Assembly: GCA_963723745.1 (NCBI GenBank)
Contig: CAVRRZ010000005.1
Location: forward strand, 1,426,001 to 1,490,000
Source of the DNA: CAVRRZ01 sp963723745
GTDB taxonomy: Bacteria; Actinomycetota; Actinomycetes; Mycobacteriales; Geodermatophilaceae
DNA length: 64,000 nucleotides
Reading direction: 5' to 3'
The position numbers and the translations under genes are program-made. Position 1 is the first letter of the stretch. Every line of letters starts with the position of its first letter. Below, piece after piece: positions 8,164 through 17,274 of this stretch. The notes beneath the pieces were generated by a model. The model searched no databases, had not been told where the DNA came from, and saw nothing but the letters and a program-made list of their open reading frames with translations.

Positions 8164-8934
8164 TCATCGGGGTGCCATGCGCAGGGCGCCGTCCATCCGG
8201 AAGACCTCGCCGTTGAGGTAGCCGTGCTCGACGATGTCCAGCGCAAGCTCGGCGTAGTCGGCCGGCTGCGCCAGGCGCTTGGGAAAGGGTATGCCGGCCG
8301 CGAGCGCCGCCCGCGTCTCCTCGGGGAGCCCGGCCAGCATCGGCGTGTCGACCAGGCCGGGGGCGATGGTGCACACGCGGACGCCGACCGTGGACAGGTC
8401 GCGGGCGGCCGGCAGCGTGAGGCCGACGACCCCGCCCTTGGACGCCGCGTACGCGATCTGCCCGATCTGGCCGTCGTAGGCGGCGATCGAGGCGGTGTTG
8501 ACGATCACCCCGCGCTCACCGTCCTCCCCGGGTTCGGTGCGCGCCATCGCGGCGGCGGCCAGCCGGAGCACGTTGAACGTGCCCACGAGGTTGACCATCA
8601 CCGTCCGGGTGAAGGCGCCGAGGTCGTGCGCCTCACCGTCGCGGCCGACCGTGCGCTGCGCCCAGGCGATGCCCGCGCAGTTGACCGCGATGCGCAGCGG
8701 ACGGTCCTTGCCGGTCGCCTCGTCGACCGCCGCCTGCACCGAGGCCTCGTCGGTGACGTCGGTCCGCACGAAGCTGGTGTGCCCGCCGAGCTCGGTGGCC
8801 AGCGCCTGGCCGCGCGCCTCGTCGAGGTCGAGGACGGTGACGGCGGCACCCTTGGCGGTCAGCGCCCGGACGGTGGCCGCGCCGAGACCGGAGGCGCCCC
8901 CGGTGACGATGGCGGCGACGTCGTAGTTCTTCAT
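8164..8934 (-). CDS. Short-chain dehydrogenase, type II 3-hydroxyacyl-CoA dehydrogenase-like
   Basis: An NAD-dependent oxidoreductase of 256 residues with the full SDR signature: cofactor loop TGGASGLG near the N-terminus, NCAG in the middle and the catalytic YAASK (Tyr and Lys) at about two-thirds of the length. The flanking sequence APGLVDTPMLAGLPEETRAALAAGIPFPKRLAQP is typical of the HSD10/type II 3-hydroxyacyl-CoA dehydrogenase branch, so a role in fatty-acid or branched-chain degradation is likely. ATG 8934 has a TAGCCT box seven bases upstream and no ribosome-binding site. Substrate is inferred from sequence style only. Confidence 0.85.
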   Translation of the reverse strand: MKNYDVAAIVTGGASGLGAATVRALTAKGAAVTVLDLDEARGQALATELGGHTSFVRTDVTDEASVQAAVDEATGKDRPLRIAVNCAGIAWAQRTVGRDGEAHDLGAFTRTVMVNLVGTFNVLRLAAAAMARTEPGEDGERGVIVNTASIAAYDGQIGQIAYAASKGGVVGLTLPAARDLSTVGVRVCTIAPGLVDTPMLAGLPEETRAALAAGIPFPKRLAQPADYAELALDIVEHGYLNGEVFRMDGALRMAPR

Positions 8935-8941
8935 GCCCGGC

Positions 8942-8947
8942 AGGCTA
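8942..8947 (-). promoter_or_regulatory. Putative -10 box for leaderless transcript of the dehydrogenase
   Basis: On the minus strand TAGCCT ends seven bases before the ATG at 8934. No Shine-Dalgarno-like sequence is present in between, so a leaderless mRNA is predicted. This also suggests the dehydrogenase is transcribed independently of manC. Confidence 0.5.
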
Positions 8948-8960
8948 GCCAGGTCCTCCT

Positions 8961-10061
8961 TCAGCTGAAGCGCGGGCCGTACCGGCTCTCCACCTCGGCG
9001 AGCAACTGCTTGACCCGCTCGGCGTCGCCGACCGGGCAGACCATGGTCACGTCGCGGGTGTGCACGACGACGCTGTCGCGGACGCCGACCAGCGCCACCA
9101 GGTGCTCCGGGTCGTCGCTGAGGACGACGTTGCCCGCCGAGTCGAGCAGCACGGCCGGGCCCCCCACGGCGTTGCCGGCGGCGTCGGACGTGAGGGTGTG
9201 CGCGAGCGCGGGCCAGGAGCCGACGTCCAGCCAGTCGACCTCGAGGTCGACGACGACCACGCGGCCGGGCTCGGTCGCTGCGGGCTCGAGGACGGCGTAG
9301 TCGACGCTGATCTTCGGCAGGGTCGGGAAGACCTCGGCCAGCACCGCGTCCCGCTTCTCGCCCGGGGCCGCGGCGACGATGCGCGCCAGGCCCTCGGCGC
9401 TGGCGGGCAGGTGCGTTGCCAGGGCGTCGAGCACCGTGCGGGCGCGCCAGACGAACATCCCGGAGTTCCAGAGGTACTCCCCCGAGGCCAGGTAGGTCTG
9501 GGCGGTGGCCAGGTCGGGCTTCTCGCGGAAGGCCGCGACCTCGGCCGCACCCGGCACCGTCGTCGGCGCGCCCCGGTGCACGTACCCGAAGCCGGTCGCC
9601 GGAGAGGTGGGCGTGACCCCCAGGGTCACCAGTGCCTGCGGCCGCTCGGTGAGGACGTCGTAGGCCGTGCGCAGCGCCTCGGCGAACCGCTCCACCGGCC
9701 GGATGACGTGGTCGGCGCTGACCACGGCGAGCTCGGCATCGGGGTCGACGTCGTGCACGAGGGCGGCGCTGAGCCCGACCGCGTTCGCCGTGTCGCGGGC
9801 GGTCGGCTCGAGCACGAGCCGGTCGGGCCGCAGCCGGGGCAACGCCGTCCGGACGGCGTCGGCGTAGCGCGCGGCGGTGCACACCCAGATCCGGTCGGCC
9901 GGCAGCACGTGCTCCAGCCGGCCGAACGCCTCGGCCAGCAGGCTGTGCACGCCGCCGTCCGGGGTGGCGAGGACGTCGAGCAGTTGCTTGGGACGGGAGG
10001 ACCGGGACAGCGGCCACAGCCGCGTGCCGGATCCCCCGGCCATGATCACCGCGTGTCGCAC
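8961..10061 (-). CDS. manC: Mannose-1-phosphate guanylyltransferase
   Basis: Makes GDP-mannose from GTP and mannose-1-phosphate for glycans and lipoglycans. From GTG 10061 the 366-residue protein begins with the nucleotidyltransferase loop IMAGGSGTRLWPLSR followed by the PKQLL lysine. It also has FGYVHRG, FREKPD, YLWNSGMF and SVDYAVLE, all typical of the family. Its length fits the mono-functional enzyme without the phosphomannose isomerase domain. Together with the phosphomannomutase at the window start it completes the GDP-mannose branch. Identification is secure. Confidence 0.95.
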   Translation of the reverse strand: MRHAVIMAGGSGTRLWPLSRSSRPKQLLDVLATPDGGVHSLLAEAFGRLEHVLPADRIWVCTAARYADAVRTALPRLRPDRLVLEPTARDTANAVGLSAALVHDVDPDAELAVVSADHVIRPVERFAEALRTAYDVLTERPQALVTLGVTPTSPATGFGYVHRGAPTTVPGAAEVAAFREKPDLATAQTYLASGEYLWNSGMFVWRARTVLDALATHLPASAEGLARIVAAAPGEKRDAVLAEVFPTLPKISVDYAVLEPAATEPGRVVVVDLEVDWLDVGSWPALAHTLTSDAAGNAVGGPAVLLDSAGNVVLSDDPEHLVALVGVRDSVVVHTRDVTMVCPVGDAERVKQLLAEVESRYGPRFS

Positions 10062-10141
10062 GGGCGCCGCCTCCTCCTCGGGTCGCCGGCCGGGCCGGCG
10101 CCGTCATGCTGCCCCGGCCGACTCCGCCGAGGTCCGCCGGG

Positions 10142-12859
10142 TCAGCCGACCGTGACCTCTTGGCAGCCGATCCGCGGGTTCGTCGTCCCGTTGCCCTGGT
10201 TGAACGCGTAGACGCAGACCAGGTGGGTGCCGGGTTCCAGCGTGCCCGTGAACGAGAAGCCGTGAGCACTGCCCGCGTAGGGGTAGTACTTGCCCACGTC
10301 GGGCCAGTCCTCGTCGGCAACGACGTCGCCGAGCTTCTGGGAGCCCGCGTAGACCCGGACGGTGACCGGCTCGGTGGGCACGTCGGGGTCGAACGACCAG
10401 CCCCGGACGCGGACCTCGGTCCCGTCGACGTCGACCGCGGCCAGCCGGCCGCGCGGGTTCGCCGTCGGGTCGGACACCCGCTGCCCGGCCTCGGAGTCAT
10501 CGGTCGGCGACTCCCCGGTGGTCCCGTCGCCCGTCGGCTCGTCGCCCGTCGGCTCATCGCCCGTCGGCTCATCGCCGGTCGGCTCGGACGGCTGCTCGGC
10601 GGGCTCCTCGGTGCTGCCGTCGGAGGGGATCGCCGGGTCGGTGGGTTCGTTCCCCGGTAGCGGCGTGCCGGTCCCGCCGCTGACGGCGACGGCGGCGGCC
10701 TGGCACCCGATGCGCGGGTTCGTCGTGCCCTGCGCGAGGTTGAACGCGTAGACGCAGACCTCGTTCTCGCCCGGGGGCAGGGTCCCGGTCCAGGAGTAGC
10801 CGTGCGCGGTACCCGCGTGCGGGTGCCATTGGGCGAGATCGGGCCACTGCCCGTCGGCGACCACGTCGGCGAGCCGGGTGGAACCCGCGTAGAGGCGGAC
10901 GGTCACGGCCTCGGTCGGGACGTCGGGGTCGTACGACCAGCCGCGCACGGTGACCTTGCCCCCGCTGATGGTCACCTCGCGCAGCGTGCCCCTGGGGTTC
11001 GACATGGGGTCGCCGACCACCGTGACGGCCTGGCACCCGGCGAAGGCGTTCGAGCCGGCACCCTGGTTGACGGCGACGGCGCACAGGTCGTAGCTGCCGT
11101 GCGGCAGCACCCCCGTCCACGAGAAGCCGTGTGCGCTGCCGGCGTACGGGAAGTACCTCGCGACGTCGGGCCAGTCGCCGCCGGCGACGGTCTCGCCGAC
11201 CAGCTTCTTGCCCGCGTAGACGTGCACCTTGATCGGCGTCCTCGGCACGTCCGGGTCGAACGCCCAGCCCGTGAGCCGCGCCCGCTGACCGGACAACTGC
11301 TCGACCGTGGCCAGCCGGCCCAGGGGGTCCCCGGTGGTGATGGCCGCGACGAGCGGTGGCGCGGTGATCGTCACGGTCCGGCAGCCCAAGCGCGGGTTGC
11401 CCGTGCCGGTGCCCTTGTTGAAGGCGTAGACGCAGACGTTGTGCGTGCCCTGCGTGAGCCGGGTCTCGAACCGGAAGCCGTGCGCGCTGCCTGCGTGCGG
11501 GTAGTACTTGCCGACGTCGGGCCAGTCACCATCGGCGTCCATGTCCCCGAGGCGCAGCGACCCCGCGTAGACGCGCACGGTCGTCGGCCACCTCGGGGCG
11601 TCGGGGTCGAACGCCCACCCCTCCACGACGAGCCGGGTTCCGGCGACCCGGACGTCGGCGACGCGGCCCTTGGGGTTCCAGTCCGACGCCGTGGTGATCG
11701 TCAGCACGGCGCAGCCGAGTCGGGGGTTGCTGTACCCGGCTCCGATGTTCACGGGGTAGGCGCAGACGGTGTGCTGTCCCGGGGCGAGCGCGAACTCGGC
11801 GTCGAACCCCTGATTGGCGCCCGCGCCGTAGTTCGCCGCGGCGACGTCGGGCCGGGCCTGCGACGTGGTCGCCGATCCGATCATGGTGCCGCCGGCGTAG
11901 ACGTTGACCTGCATCGGCGCCGCGGGGCTGTTCGGGTCGTAGGTCCACCCGCGGACGAGGACGCGGTCCCCGCGGTCGACGACCGCCTCCAGCCGGCCCA
12001 CCGGTGCGTCGACGTCACGGCCCGCCCCGTGGGTGCTGCCGAACCAGTCGGTGAAGTAGTTGTAGAAGTTGCGGTTGCCGTAGGCCGAGCAGTTCTGGTT
12101 GGTCTTCGCCACCCCGTAGCCGGCGGCCAGCGCTTCCTTGCTCGGCTGATAGGGCGTGTAGTTGTACAGGCTCGCCGTCGCCTTGTTCTCGATGTAGACG
12201 TCGCCGGCGGGGCAGCCCGCGTTCGGGCTGTACAGGATGCGGTTGACCCGGCCGGCCCGGTAGCCGTAGTTCTGCGGGAACGCCGCGTACCGCTTCAGCT
12301 GCTTGGCCGCGCTGTAGAGCTGGTTGAAGAAGCCGTTGTACGTGCTGTCGCAGACTCCGCCGTTGTTGTCCGGGCAGGCATAGCCCATCGCCCGGGTGTA
12401 CATCTTCGGCGTCGGGCCCCGGCTGGTGATGAAGCCCATCTCCTTCTGGAGCGTCACCAGGAGGACCCGCGGATTGATGCCGCAGGCGTCCGCGACCTTC
12501 TTGATGATCGCCGCGGCCGATTCGCCGGCCGCGCCCTGGTAGCGGCCCGGGCAGAGGGAGTCCGCCGCCCGGGTCGTGGTGTTCTGCGTGTAGTCCTTGA
12601 GGCAGGGCGCGCCGTTGGTGGGCCGGCAGTCCTTGCCCTTGGCGGCGATGAAGCTGCTCACCTGGGCGGCGGTCATCGCGGCGTTGTCGTAGAAGACGGC
12701 GTCGCTGATGATGTCGCCCGCGCGGAACTGGCTCAGGTCGGCCGCCGGGGCCAGCTCCGGCTCGGGCAGTGCGACCGGTTGCTCCACGCTGACCAGCGCG
12801 GACAGGCAGGCGAGCGCGGCCAGGGCCCCGAGGCCGCGGCGGACGAGGCGGCCGGTCAC
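10142..12859 (-). CDS. Large secreted protein: lysozyme-like N-terminal domain plus five ~105-residue repeats
   Basis: A 905-residue protein from GTG 12859. A signal peptide (about residues 1-30) precedes a domain of about 240 residues that is rich in Cys, Tyr and Asn. That domain contains ADACGINPRVLLVTLQKEMG, with a Glu near residue 140, and ends in YNYFTDWFGSTHG. This resembles a muramidase/glucosaminidase-like domain common in secreted actinobacterial proteins; catalysis is inference. Five repeats follow (start residues about 286, 393, 507, 620 and 803). Each has GWxFDPDxP, VYAG, a DWPDV-type segment and a final NPRxGC, with paired Cys. A Thr/Pro/Glu/Gly/Asp linker separates repeats four and five. 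The start codon overlaps the stop of the upstream gene (GTGA). Confidence 0.75.
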   Translation of the reverse strand: MTGRLVRRGLGALAALACLSALVSVEQPVALPEPELAPAADLSQFRAGDIISDAVFYDNAAMTAAQVSSFIAAKGKDCRPTNGAPCLKDYTQNTTTRAADSLCPGRYQGAAGESAAAIIKKVADACGINPRVLLVTLQKEMGFITSRGPTPKMYTRAMGYACPDNNGGVCDSTYNGFFNQLYSAAKQLKRYAAFPQNYGYRAGRVNRILYSPNAGCPAGDVYIENKATASLYNYTPYQPSKEALAAGYGVAKTNQNCSAYGNRNFYNYFTDWFGSTHGAGRDVDAPVGRLEAVVDRGDRVLVRGWTYDPNSPAAPMQVNVYAGGTMIGSATTSQARPDVAAANYGAGANQGFDAEFALAPGQHTVCAYPVNIGAGYSNPRLGCAVLTITTASDWNPKGRVADVRVAGTRLVVEGWAFDPDAPRWPTTVRVYAGSLRLGDMDADGDWPDVGKYYPHAGSAHGFRFETRLTQGTHNVCVYAFNKGTGTGNPRLGCRTVTITAPPLVAAITTGDPLGRLATVEQLSGQRARLTGWAFDPDVPRTPIKVHVYAGKKLVGETVAGGDWPDVARYFPYAGSAHGFSWTGVLPHGSYDLCAVAVNQGAGSNAFAGCQAVTVVGDPMSNPRGTLREVTISGGKVTVRGWSYDPDVPTEAVTVRLYAGSTRLADVVADGQWPDLAQWHPHAGTAHGYSWTGTLPPGENEVCVYAFNLAQGTTNPRIGCQAAAVAVSGGTGTPLPGNEPTDPAIPSDGSTEEPAEQPSEPTGDEPTGDEPTGDEPTGDGTTGESPTDDSEAGQRVSDPTANPRGRLAAVDVDGTEVRVRGWSFDPDVPTEPVTVRVYAGSQKLGDVVADEDWPDVGKYYPYAGSAHGFSFTGTLEPGTHLVCVYAFNQGNGTTNPRIGCQEVTVG
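10527..10586. repeat. 15-bp tandem repeat inside the secreted-protein linker
   Basis: Four head-to-tail copies of a 15-base unit (TCGCCCGTCGGCTCA and close variants) encode the EPTGD repeats of the linker between the fourth and fifth domains. Units are in frame, so copy-number change would only lengthen or shorten the linker. Confidence 0.85.
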
Positions 12860-13416
12860 TGCGGCACCTCGACGTCCCAGGGCTCCGACGTCCCCGAGTG
12901 GGCGGCCGACCGGTAGGTGAGCACCGCCTGCCACGTCCCTGCGGAGACCTGCCCGCCCGGCACGGCGACGGCACCGCAGGCGGTGGTCGCCGCGTCTGCC
13001 GACGCCTGCTTCGTGCCGGTGACGCTGCGCCCGTCCTTGGTGAGGGTCAGCGTGCACGTGCCGCCGTCCTCGCTGATGCCTGCGACGTAGCCGCCGACCT
13101 CGACCTCGCGGGTCGAGGGCTCCCAGCCGGCGTACGTGACCGTGACGCTGACCTTCTCGCCGGTGGCGACGACGGGCGGATCCGTGGCGACGTCCTGGCC
13201 CTCGTAGGGGTCCGGGCCGATGGAGGCCGTGGGCGTCGGCGAGACCTCCTCGAAGCCGGCGCCCTCACCCAGCGGCGACTGGCTCGGGGTCGGCACTGCC
13301 GACGACGTCGCCGGCGTCGTATCCGGGCCGCGGGTGAGGAAGACCCCCGCGGCCACGGCCCCGCCGGCGACGGCGGCCACGGCCAGCGCCGCGACCACCC
13401 CTCGTCTGTTCGGCAT
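12856..13416 (-). CDS. Small membrane-anchored or secreted protein, unknown function
   Basis: A 186-residue protein from ATG 13416, with a GAGGGA ribosome-binding site seven bases upstream. A basic start is followed by a hydrophobic segment at about residues 8-25. Then comes a Thr/Ser/Pro-rich stretch (to about 75) and a compact C-terminal domain that carries two cysteines and ends in a Trp-rich beta-like segment. No lipobox Cys follows the hydrophobic segment, so it is either secreted or anchored by that helix. Its TGA stop overlaps the GTG of the repeat protein by four bases. The two are therefore translationally coupled and probably work together at the cell surface. Confidence 0.7.
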   Translation of the reverse strand: MPNRRGVVAALAVAAVAGGAVAAGVFLTRGPDTTPATSSAVPTPSQSPLGEGAGFEEVSPTPTASIGPDPYEGQDVATDPPVVATGEKVSVTVTYAGWEPSTREVEVGGYVAGISEDGGTCTLTLTKDGRSVTGTKQASADAATTACGAVAVPGGQVSAGTWQAVLTYRSAAHSGTSEPWDVEVPQ

Positions 13417-13672
13417 CTGTCGATCCCTCTCGTGTGCCTCGGGAACTGCGCACCGCGTCGACCCCCGACGGCGGGTCGTCCCCCGACCGGGGCGGCGGTC
13501 CGGCACGATGCCGACCGCGACGCGGATGTCGGTGGGCCGCCTCGTCCGACGGCCCGGAATACACCCATAGTCACGGCTCGTGCGCAATCAGTCACGCTGA
13601 ACACACCGGTAACAGCCAGGAATCACACTCGCGGGCCAGGCCCGGTCCCGCGCCGGCGTACCGCGCCTCCGG

Positions 13673-14650
13673 TCACGGCCGGAGCAGCGGTCCCCACCAG
13701 GCGCGGTTGTCGCGGTACCAGGAGACGGTGGCGGCCAAGCCGTCCTCGAACGTCGTCCGGGGGGTGTGACCGAGGGCGGCCAGCTTGTCGTCGTCCAGCG
13801 AGTACCGCCGGTCGTGCGCCCCGCCACGCGGGTCCGCCACGTGCCGCACGAGGCTGCGGTCGCGCCCGGTCGCCGCCAGGAGGCGGTCGACCAGCTCGGC
13901 GTTGGCCAGTTCGCGACCACCGCCGACGTTGTAGGCCTCGCCGGTGCGGCCCTTCTCGAGCACCGCGTGGATGCCGCGGCAGTGGTCGTCGACGTGCAGC
14001 CAGTTGCGGCGGTGCCGACCGTCGCCGTAGAGCGGTACCGGCTCGCCGTCCAGCAGTCGCGTCACGAACAGCGGAACGAGCTTCTCGGGGTACTGGTAGG
14101 GCCCGAAGGTGTTGCTGCCGCGGGTGACCGACACGTCCAGACCGTGCGTGCGGGCGTAGGCCAGCGCGATCAGGTCGGCGCTCGCCTTGGTCGCCGCGTA
14201 CGGGTTGGCCGGCGCCAGCGGGCTCTCCTCGGTCCACGAGCCGCACTCGATCGAGCCGTAGACCTCGTCGGTCGAGACGTGCACGACCCGGTCCACGCCG
14301 TGCCGGACGGCGGCGTCGAACACCTCCTGGGCGCCCACGACGTTCGTGCGGACGAACTCGGCACCCCCGCGGACGGACCGGTCCACGTGCGACTCGGCCG
14401 CGAAGTTCAGCAGCACGTCGCACCCGGGGACGACGGCGTCGAGGTCCTCCGTCGAGCAGATGTCCCCCCGCACGAAGCGCAGCCGCGGATCGTCGGCGAC
14501 CGGGGCCAGGTTCGCCGGGTTCCCGGCGTAGGTCAGCGCGTCCAGCACGATCGCCTCGGCGTCCGCCCACCCCGGATAACCACCGGTCAGCAACGTGCGG
14601 ACGTAGTGCGACCCGAGGAACCCGGCACCCCCGGTGACCAGGATGCGCAT
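13673..14650 (-). CDS. rfbB: dTDP-glucose 4,6-dehydratase
   Basis: Converts dTDP-glucose to dTDP-4-keto-6-deoxyglucose, an early step of dTDP-rhamnose synthesis. The 325-residue protein shows the NAD-binding GGAGFLGSH at the N-terminus, the active-site segment STDEVYGS, and the catalytic YAATK, followed by SNTFGPYQYPEKLVPLF. These are classic for RfbB/RmlB. It is alone here; rmlA, C and D are not in the window. It diverges from the LCP ligase gene over about 180 bases. Both would act in cell-wall glycopolymer synthesis. Confidence 0.95.
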   Translation of the reverse strand: MRILVTGGAGFLGSHYVRTLLTGGYPGWADAEAIVLDALTYAGNPANLAPVADDPRLRFVRGDICSTEDLDAVVPGCDVLLNFAAESHVDRSVRGGAEFVRTNVVGAQEVFDAAVRHGVDRVVHVSTDEVYGSIECGSWTEESPLAPANPYAATKASADLIALAYARTHGLDVSVTRGSNTFGPYQYPEKLVPLFVTRLLDGEPVPLYGDGRHRRNWLHVDDHCRGIHAVLEKGRTGEAYNVGGGRELANAELVDRLLAATGRDRSLVRHVADPRGGAHDRRYSLDDDKLAALGHTPRTTFEDGLAATVSWYRDNRAWWGPLLRP

Positions 14651-14830
14651 GGGCTGGGTGGGCCTCTCGGGGCCGGCGCGGGAACGCGAGAACACGGACG
14701 TGGCCAGTGTGACAGACCGGTTCGCGTCGCTGCCCGGAGCTGCCGATCTCCCGACGTATCGTCCGAGACGATTCCGCTCGCTGGACGACAAGGCACTCGC
14801 CCGAGCACCCGCCCGACGGTGAGGAACCAC

Positions 14831-16372
14831 GTGACACGCAACGACCCCCGGGACGAGGCCGCGGAGCCGGCGCTCCCCGCTCGGCTCGACCCGCGCGCCG
14901 GTCGGCCCCGGCCGGTCACGCGCGGAGGCGAGGGGCGCGTGGGCCGGTTCGCGATCGGTGCCCGGTCCGTGGCGGCCCTCATGGCCGCCGCCGTGCTCGG
15001 CACGAGCGGCTGGGGCTGGTACCTCGGCGAGGTGGCCGAGGCGACGATGAACCGCACCGACGCCATCCCGACCTCGGGCAACGAGGCGAAGGTCGGCGGC
15101 GAGGCGATGAACATGCTGCTCGTCGGCAGCGACAGCCGGGCCGGCCTCACCCCGCAGCAGGCCAGCGAGCTGCACACCGGCTACACCGACGGCCAGAACA
15201 CCGACACGATGATCCTCGTGCACGTACCGGCCGACGGGTCGGCGGCGTCGTTCGTGTCCTTCCCTCGCGACTCCTACGTCGAGATCCCCGACTACGGCTG
15301 GGACAAGCTGAACTCGGCGTACGCCTACGGCTACAACGAGCCGGCCGAAGGGGTCGACGAGTCGGCCCGCCAGGCGGCGGGAGCCCAGTTGCTGATCAAG
15401 ACGATCAGCAAGCTCAGCGGCCTGCAGATCGACCACTACGCCGAGATCGACCTGCTCGGCTTCTTCAAGCTCGCCAACGTGGTCGGCGGCGTGCAGGTCA
15501 ACCTCTGCCAGGCCGTCTCGGACAGCTTCTCCGGCATCGACCTCCCGGCGGGCAAGCAGACGATCACCGGCGAGCAGGCGCTGGCTTTCGTCCGGCAGCG
15601 GCACGGCCTCCCGCGCGGCGACTACGACCGCATCGTGCGCCAGCAGACCTTCATCGCAGGGATGATCCGCAAGATGCTCGCCGACGACGTGCTCGTCGAT
15701 CTCGGCAAGCAGCGCCGGCTCGTCAGCGCGGCCGCCGAGGCGCTCACCGTCGACCGGTCGCTGGACCTGCTGAGCCTGGCCTCCCAGATGCAGTCGGTCA
15801 CCGCCGGCAGGGTCGAGTTCCAGACCATCCCGATGGTGGGCGACGACAAGGACGCGCAGGGCCGCTTCATCACGCGGCTGGCCGACCAGGCGACGCTGCA
15901 TGAGTTCTTCGGTGACCTGACCGCCGAACCGGAGCCCGCGCCGGAGACCGCCGAGCCGGCGGAGCCGACCGCGCCCCCGACGGTGGCGCCCTCGGCGGTG
16001 ACCGTCGACGTGTTCAACGGCTCGGGCATCTCCGGTCTGGCCGCCGGCGCGTCGACGGAACTCACCGGCCAGGGCTTCGTCGCCGGCAGCACCGGAAACG
16101 CCGACAGCGCGGACTACACGGCAACCGAGCTCCGGCACGCACCGGGCGAGGAGGCACTGGCCAACACCGTGGCCACGGTCGTGCCGGGCGCCACACCGGT
16201 CGAGGCCGACGACGTGCCGGCCGGCCACGTGCACCTGGTGCTCGGCTCGGACTTCAACGGTGTGGGCGAGCCGGTCACCGCCGCGGCGGAGGCTCCGGCG
16301 ACGGACGAACCCGCCGACGAGACCGAGGGCCAGAGCCGGTTCACCGCCGCGGACACCAACTGCATCTACTGA
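14831..16372 (+). CDS. LytR-CpsA-Psr (LCP) family cell-wall glycopolymer ligase with LytR C-terminal domain
   Basis: Membrane-anchored transferase that attaches polyprenyl-linked glycopolymers to peptidoglycan. From GTG 14831 (GAGGAA ribosome-binding site five bases upstream) it has 513 residues. It has a basic cytosolic N-terminus, one transmembrane helix at about residues 45-65, and the LCP domain from MLLVGSDSR through NTDTMILVHV, SFPRDSYVEIP and FVRQRHGLPRGDYDRIVRQQ. The Arg and Asp residues of these motifs are the expected pyrophosphate and metal ligands. After an acidic Pro/Glu linker, a LytR C-terminal domain begins at VTVDVFNGSGISGLA (about residue 390). It corresponds in position to Rv3267. 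Confidence 0.95.
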   Translation: MTRNDPRDEAAEPALPARLDPRAGRPRPVTRGGEGRVGRFAIGARSVAALMAAAVLGTSGWGWYLGEVAEATMNRTDAIPTSGNEAKVGGEAMNMLLVGSDSRAGLTPQQASELHTGYTDGQNTDTMILVHVPADGSAASFVSFPRDSYVEIPDYGWDKLNSAYAYGYNEPAEGVDESARQAAGAQLLIKTISKLSGLQIDHYAEIDLLGFFKLANVVGGVQVNLCQAVSDSFSGIDLPAGKQTITGEQALAFVRQRHGLPRGDYDRIVRQQTFIAGMIRKMLADDVLVDLGKQRRLVSAAAEALTVDRSLDLLSLASQMQSVTAGRVEFQTIPMVGDDKDAQGRFITRLADQATLHEFFGDLTAEPEPAPETAEPAEPTAPPTVAPSAVTVDVFNGSGISGLAAGASTELTGQGFVAGSTGNADSADYTATELRHAPGEEALANTVATVVPGATPVEADDVPAGHVHLVLGSDFNGVGEPVTAAAEAPATDEPADETEGQSRFTAADTNCIY

Positions 16373-16394
16373 CGCGGGCTGCGAGGCTGGGCGG

Positions 16395-17201
16395 GTGACC
16401 GCCACTCCTCCCCCGATGCCCGACGAGCTGCTCGCCGCGGCCCTCCGCCGCGACGCCGCCGCACCGCTGGTGACCTTCTACGACGACTCGACGGGTGAGC
16501 GCGTCGAGCTGTCCGCGACGACGCTGGCGAACTGGGTCGCGAAGACGGCCAACCTGCTGCAGGACGAGTTCGACGTCGGGATCGGCGGCATCGTCGGGGT
16601 GGCACTGCCGGTGCACTGGCAGACCGCCGCGGTCCTGCTGGCGGCGTGGAGCTGCGGTGGCGCGGTGCTCGAGACCGCTGCCGAGGACGAGGGCCGGCTG
16701 TCCACGGCCGACGTCGTGCTGGCCGAGCAGGACCGTCTGTCCGCGCTCGAGGGGATCGTGGACGACGAGGTGCTCATGGGCCTCTCGCTGCACCCGCTCG
16801 GCGCGGGGATGACCGGCTACGCGGGTCCCGCGCGCGACTTCGCCGCCGAGGTGCGAGTGCACGGCGACACGTTCCTGGCTCGGACGCCGCCCGATCCGAC
16901 GGCTCCAGGCCTGGTGGCCGGGGGGCTGAACCTCACCCTCGGCGACCTCGGGGCGGCCGCGACCGAGCTCGCCGACCGGCTCGACATCCAGCGCGGCGAC
17001 CGCGTGCTCGTCGACGAGGTGGTGGCCGCCGAGGCCGGTCCGGTGACGTGGTTGCTGACCCCGCTGGCAGCCGGGGCGTCGATCGTGCTGTGCCGTTCCG
17101 CGGTCCCCGACGGGCTGGCCGCGCGCGCGGCGGCCGAGCGTGTGACGGCTACGCTCGGAACCCGGATCGACGGCGTCCGCGAGCTGGGCCGGAGCAGCTG
17201 A
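16395..17201 (+). CDS. TIGR03089 family protein (AMP-binding-enzyme-like fragment)
   Basis: A 268-residue actinobacterial protein resembling the N-terminal part of acyl-adenylate-forming enzymes, matching what I know as TIGR03089. It has the ANL-like opening (LVTFYDDSTGERVELSATTLANWVAKTANLL) and a later GDRVLVDE segment. It lacks the P-loop-like TSGSTG motif and the whole C-terminal domain needed for adenylation, so it is unlikely to be an active synthetase. GTG 16395 starts 20 bases after the LCP stop, so the two are probably cotranscribed. Rv3268 has the same place in M. tuberculosis. Confidence 0.8.
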   Translation: MTATPPPMPDELLAAALRRDAAAPLVTFYDDSTGERVELSATTLANWVAKTANLLQDEFDVGIGGIVGVALPVHWQTAAVLLAAWSCGGAVLETAAEDEGRLSTADVVLAEQDRLSALEGIVDDEVLMGLSLHPLGAGMTGYAGPARDFAAEVRVHGDTFLARTPPDPTAPGLVAGGLNLTLGDLGAAATELADRLDIQRGDRVLVDEVVAAEAGPVTWLLTPLAAGASIVLCRSAVPDGLAARAAAERVTATLGTRIDGVRELGRSS

Positions 17202-17274
17202 GCCCGGAGTCTCCGAGGGCGGCGTTCACCGCGATGGGGGTGACAGTGCTCGACCGGGTTCGGGAGCCGCACCG

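Noticed and set aside
10142..12000. Repeated protein modules considered as a possible CRISPR-like or DNA repeat array
   Set aside because: The repeats are ~315 bases, in frame and diverged at synonymous and amino-acid level, so they are protein domains.
10142..13057. Longer reading of the secreted repeat protein starting 66 residues earlier
   Set aside because: The extra residues are shadow-like and overlap the upstream gene; GTG 12859 begins a proper signal peptide and couples to the upstream stop.
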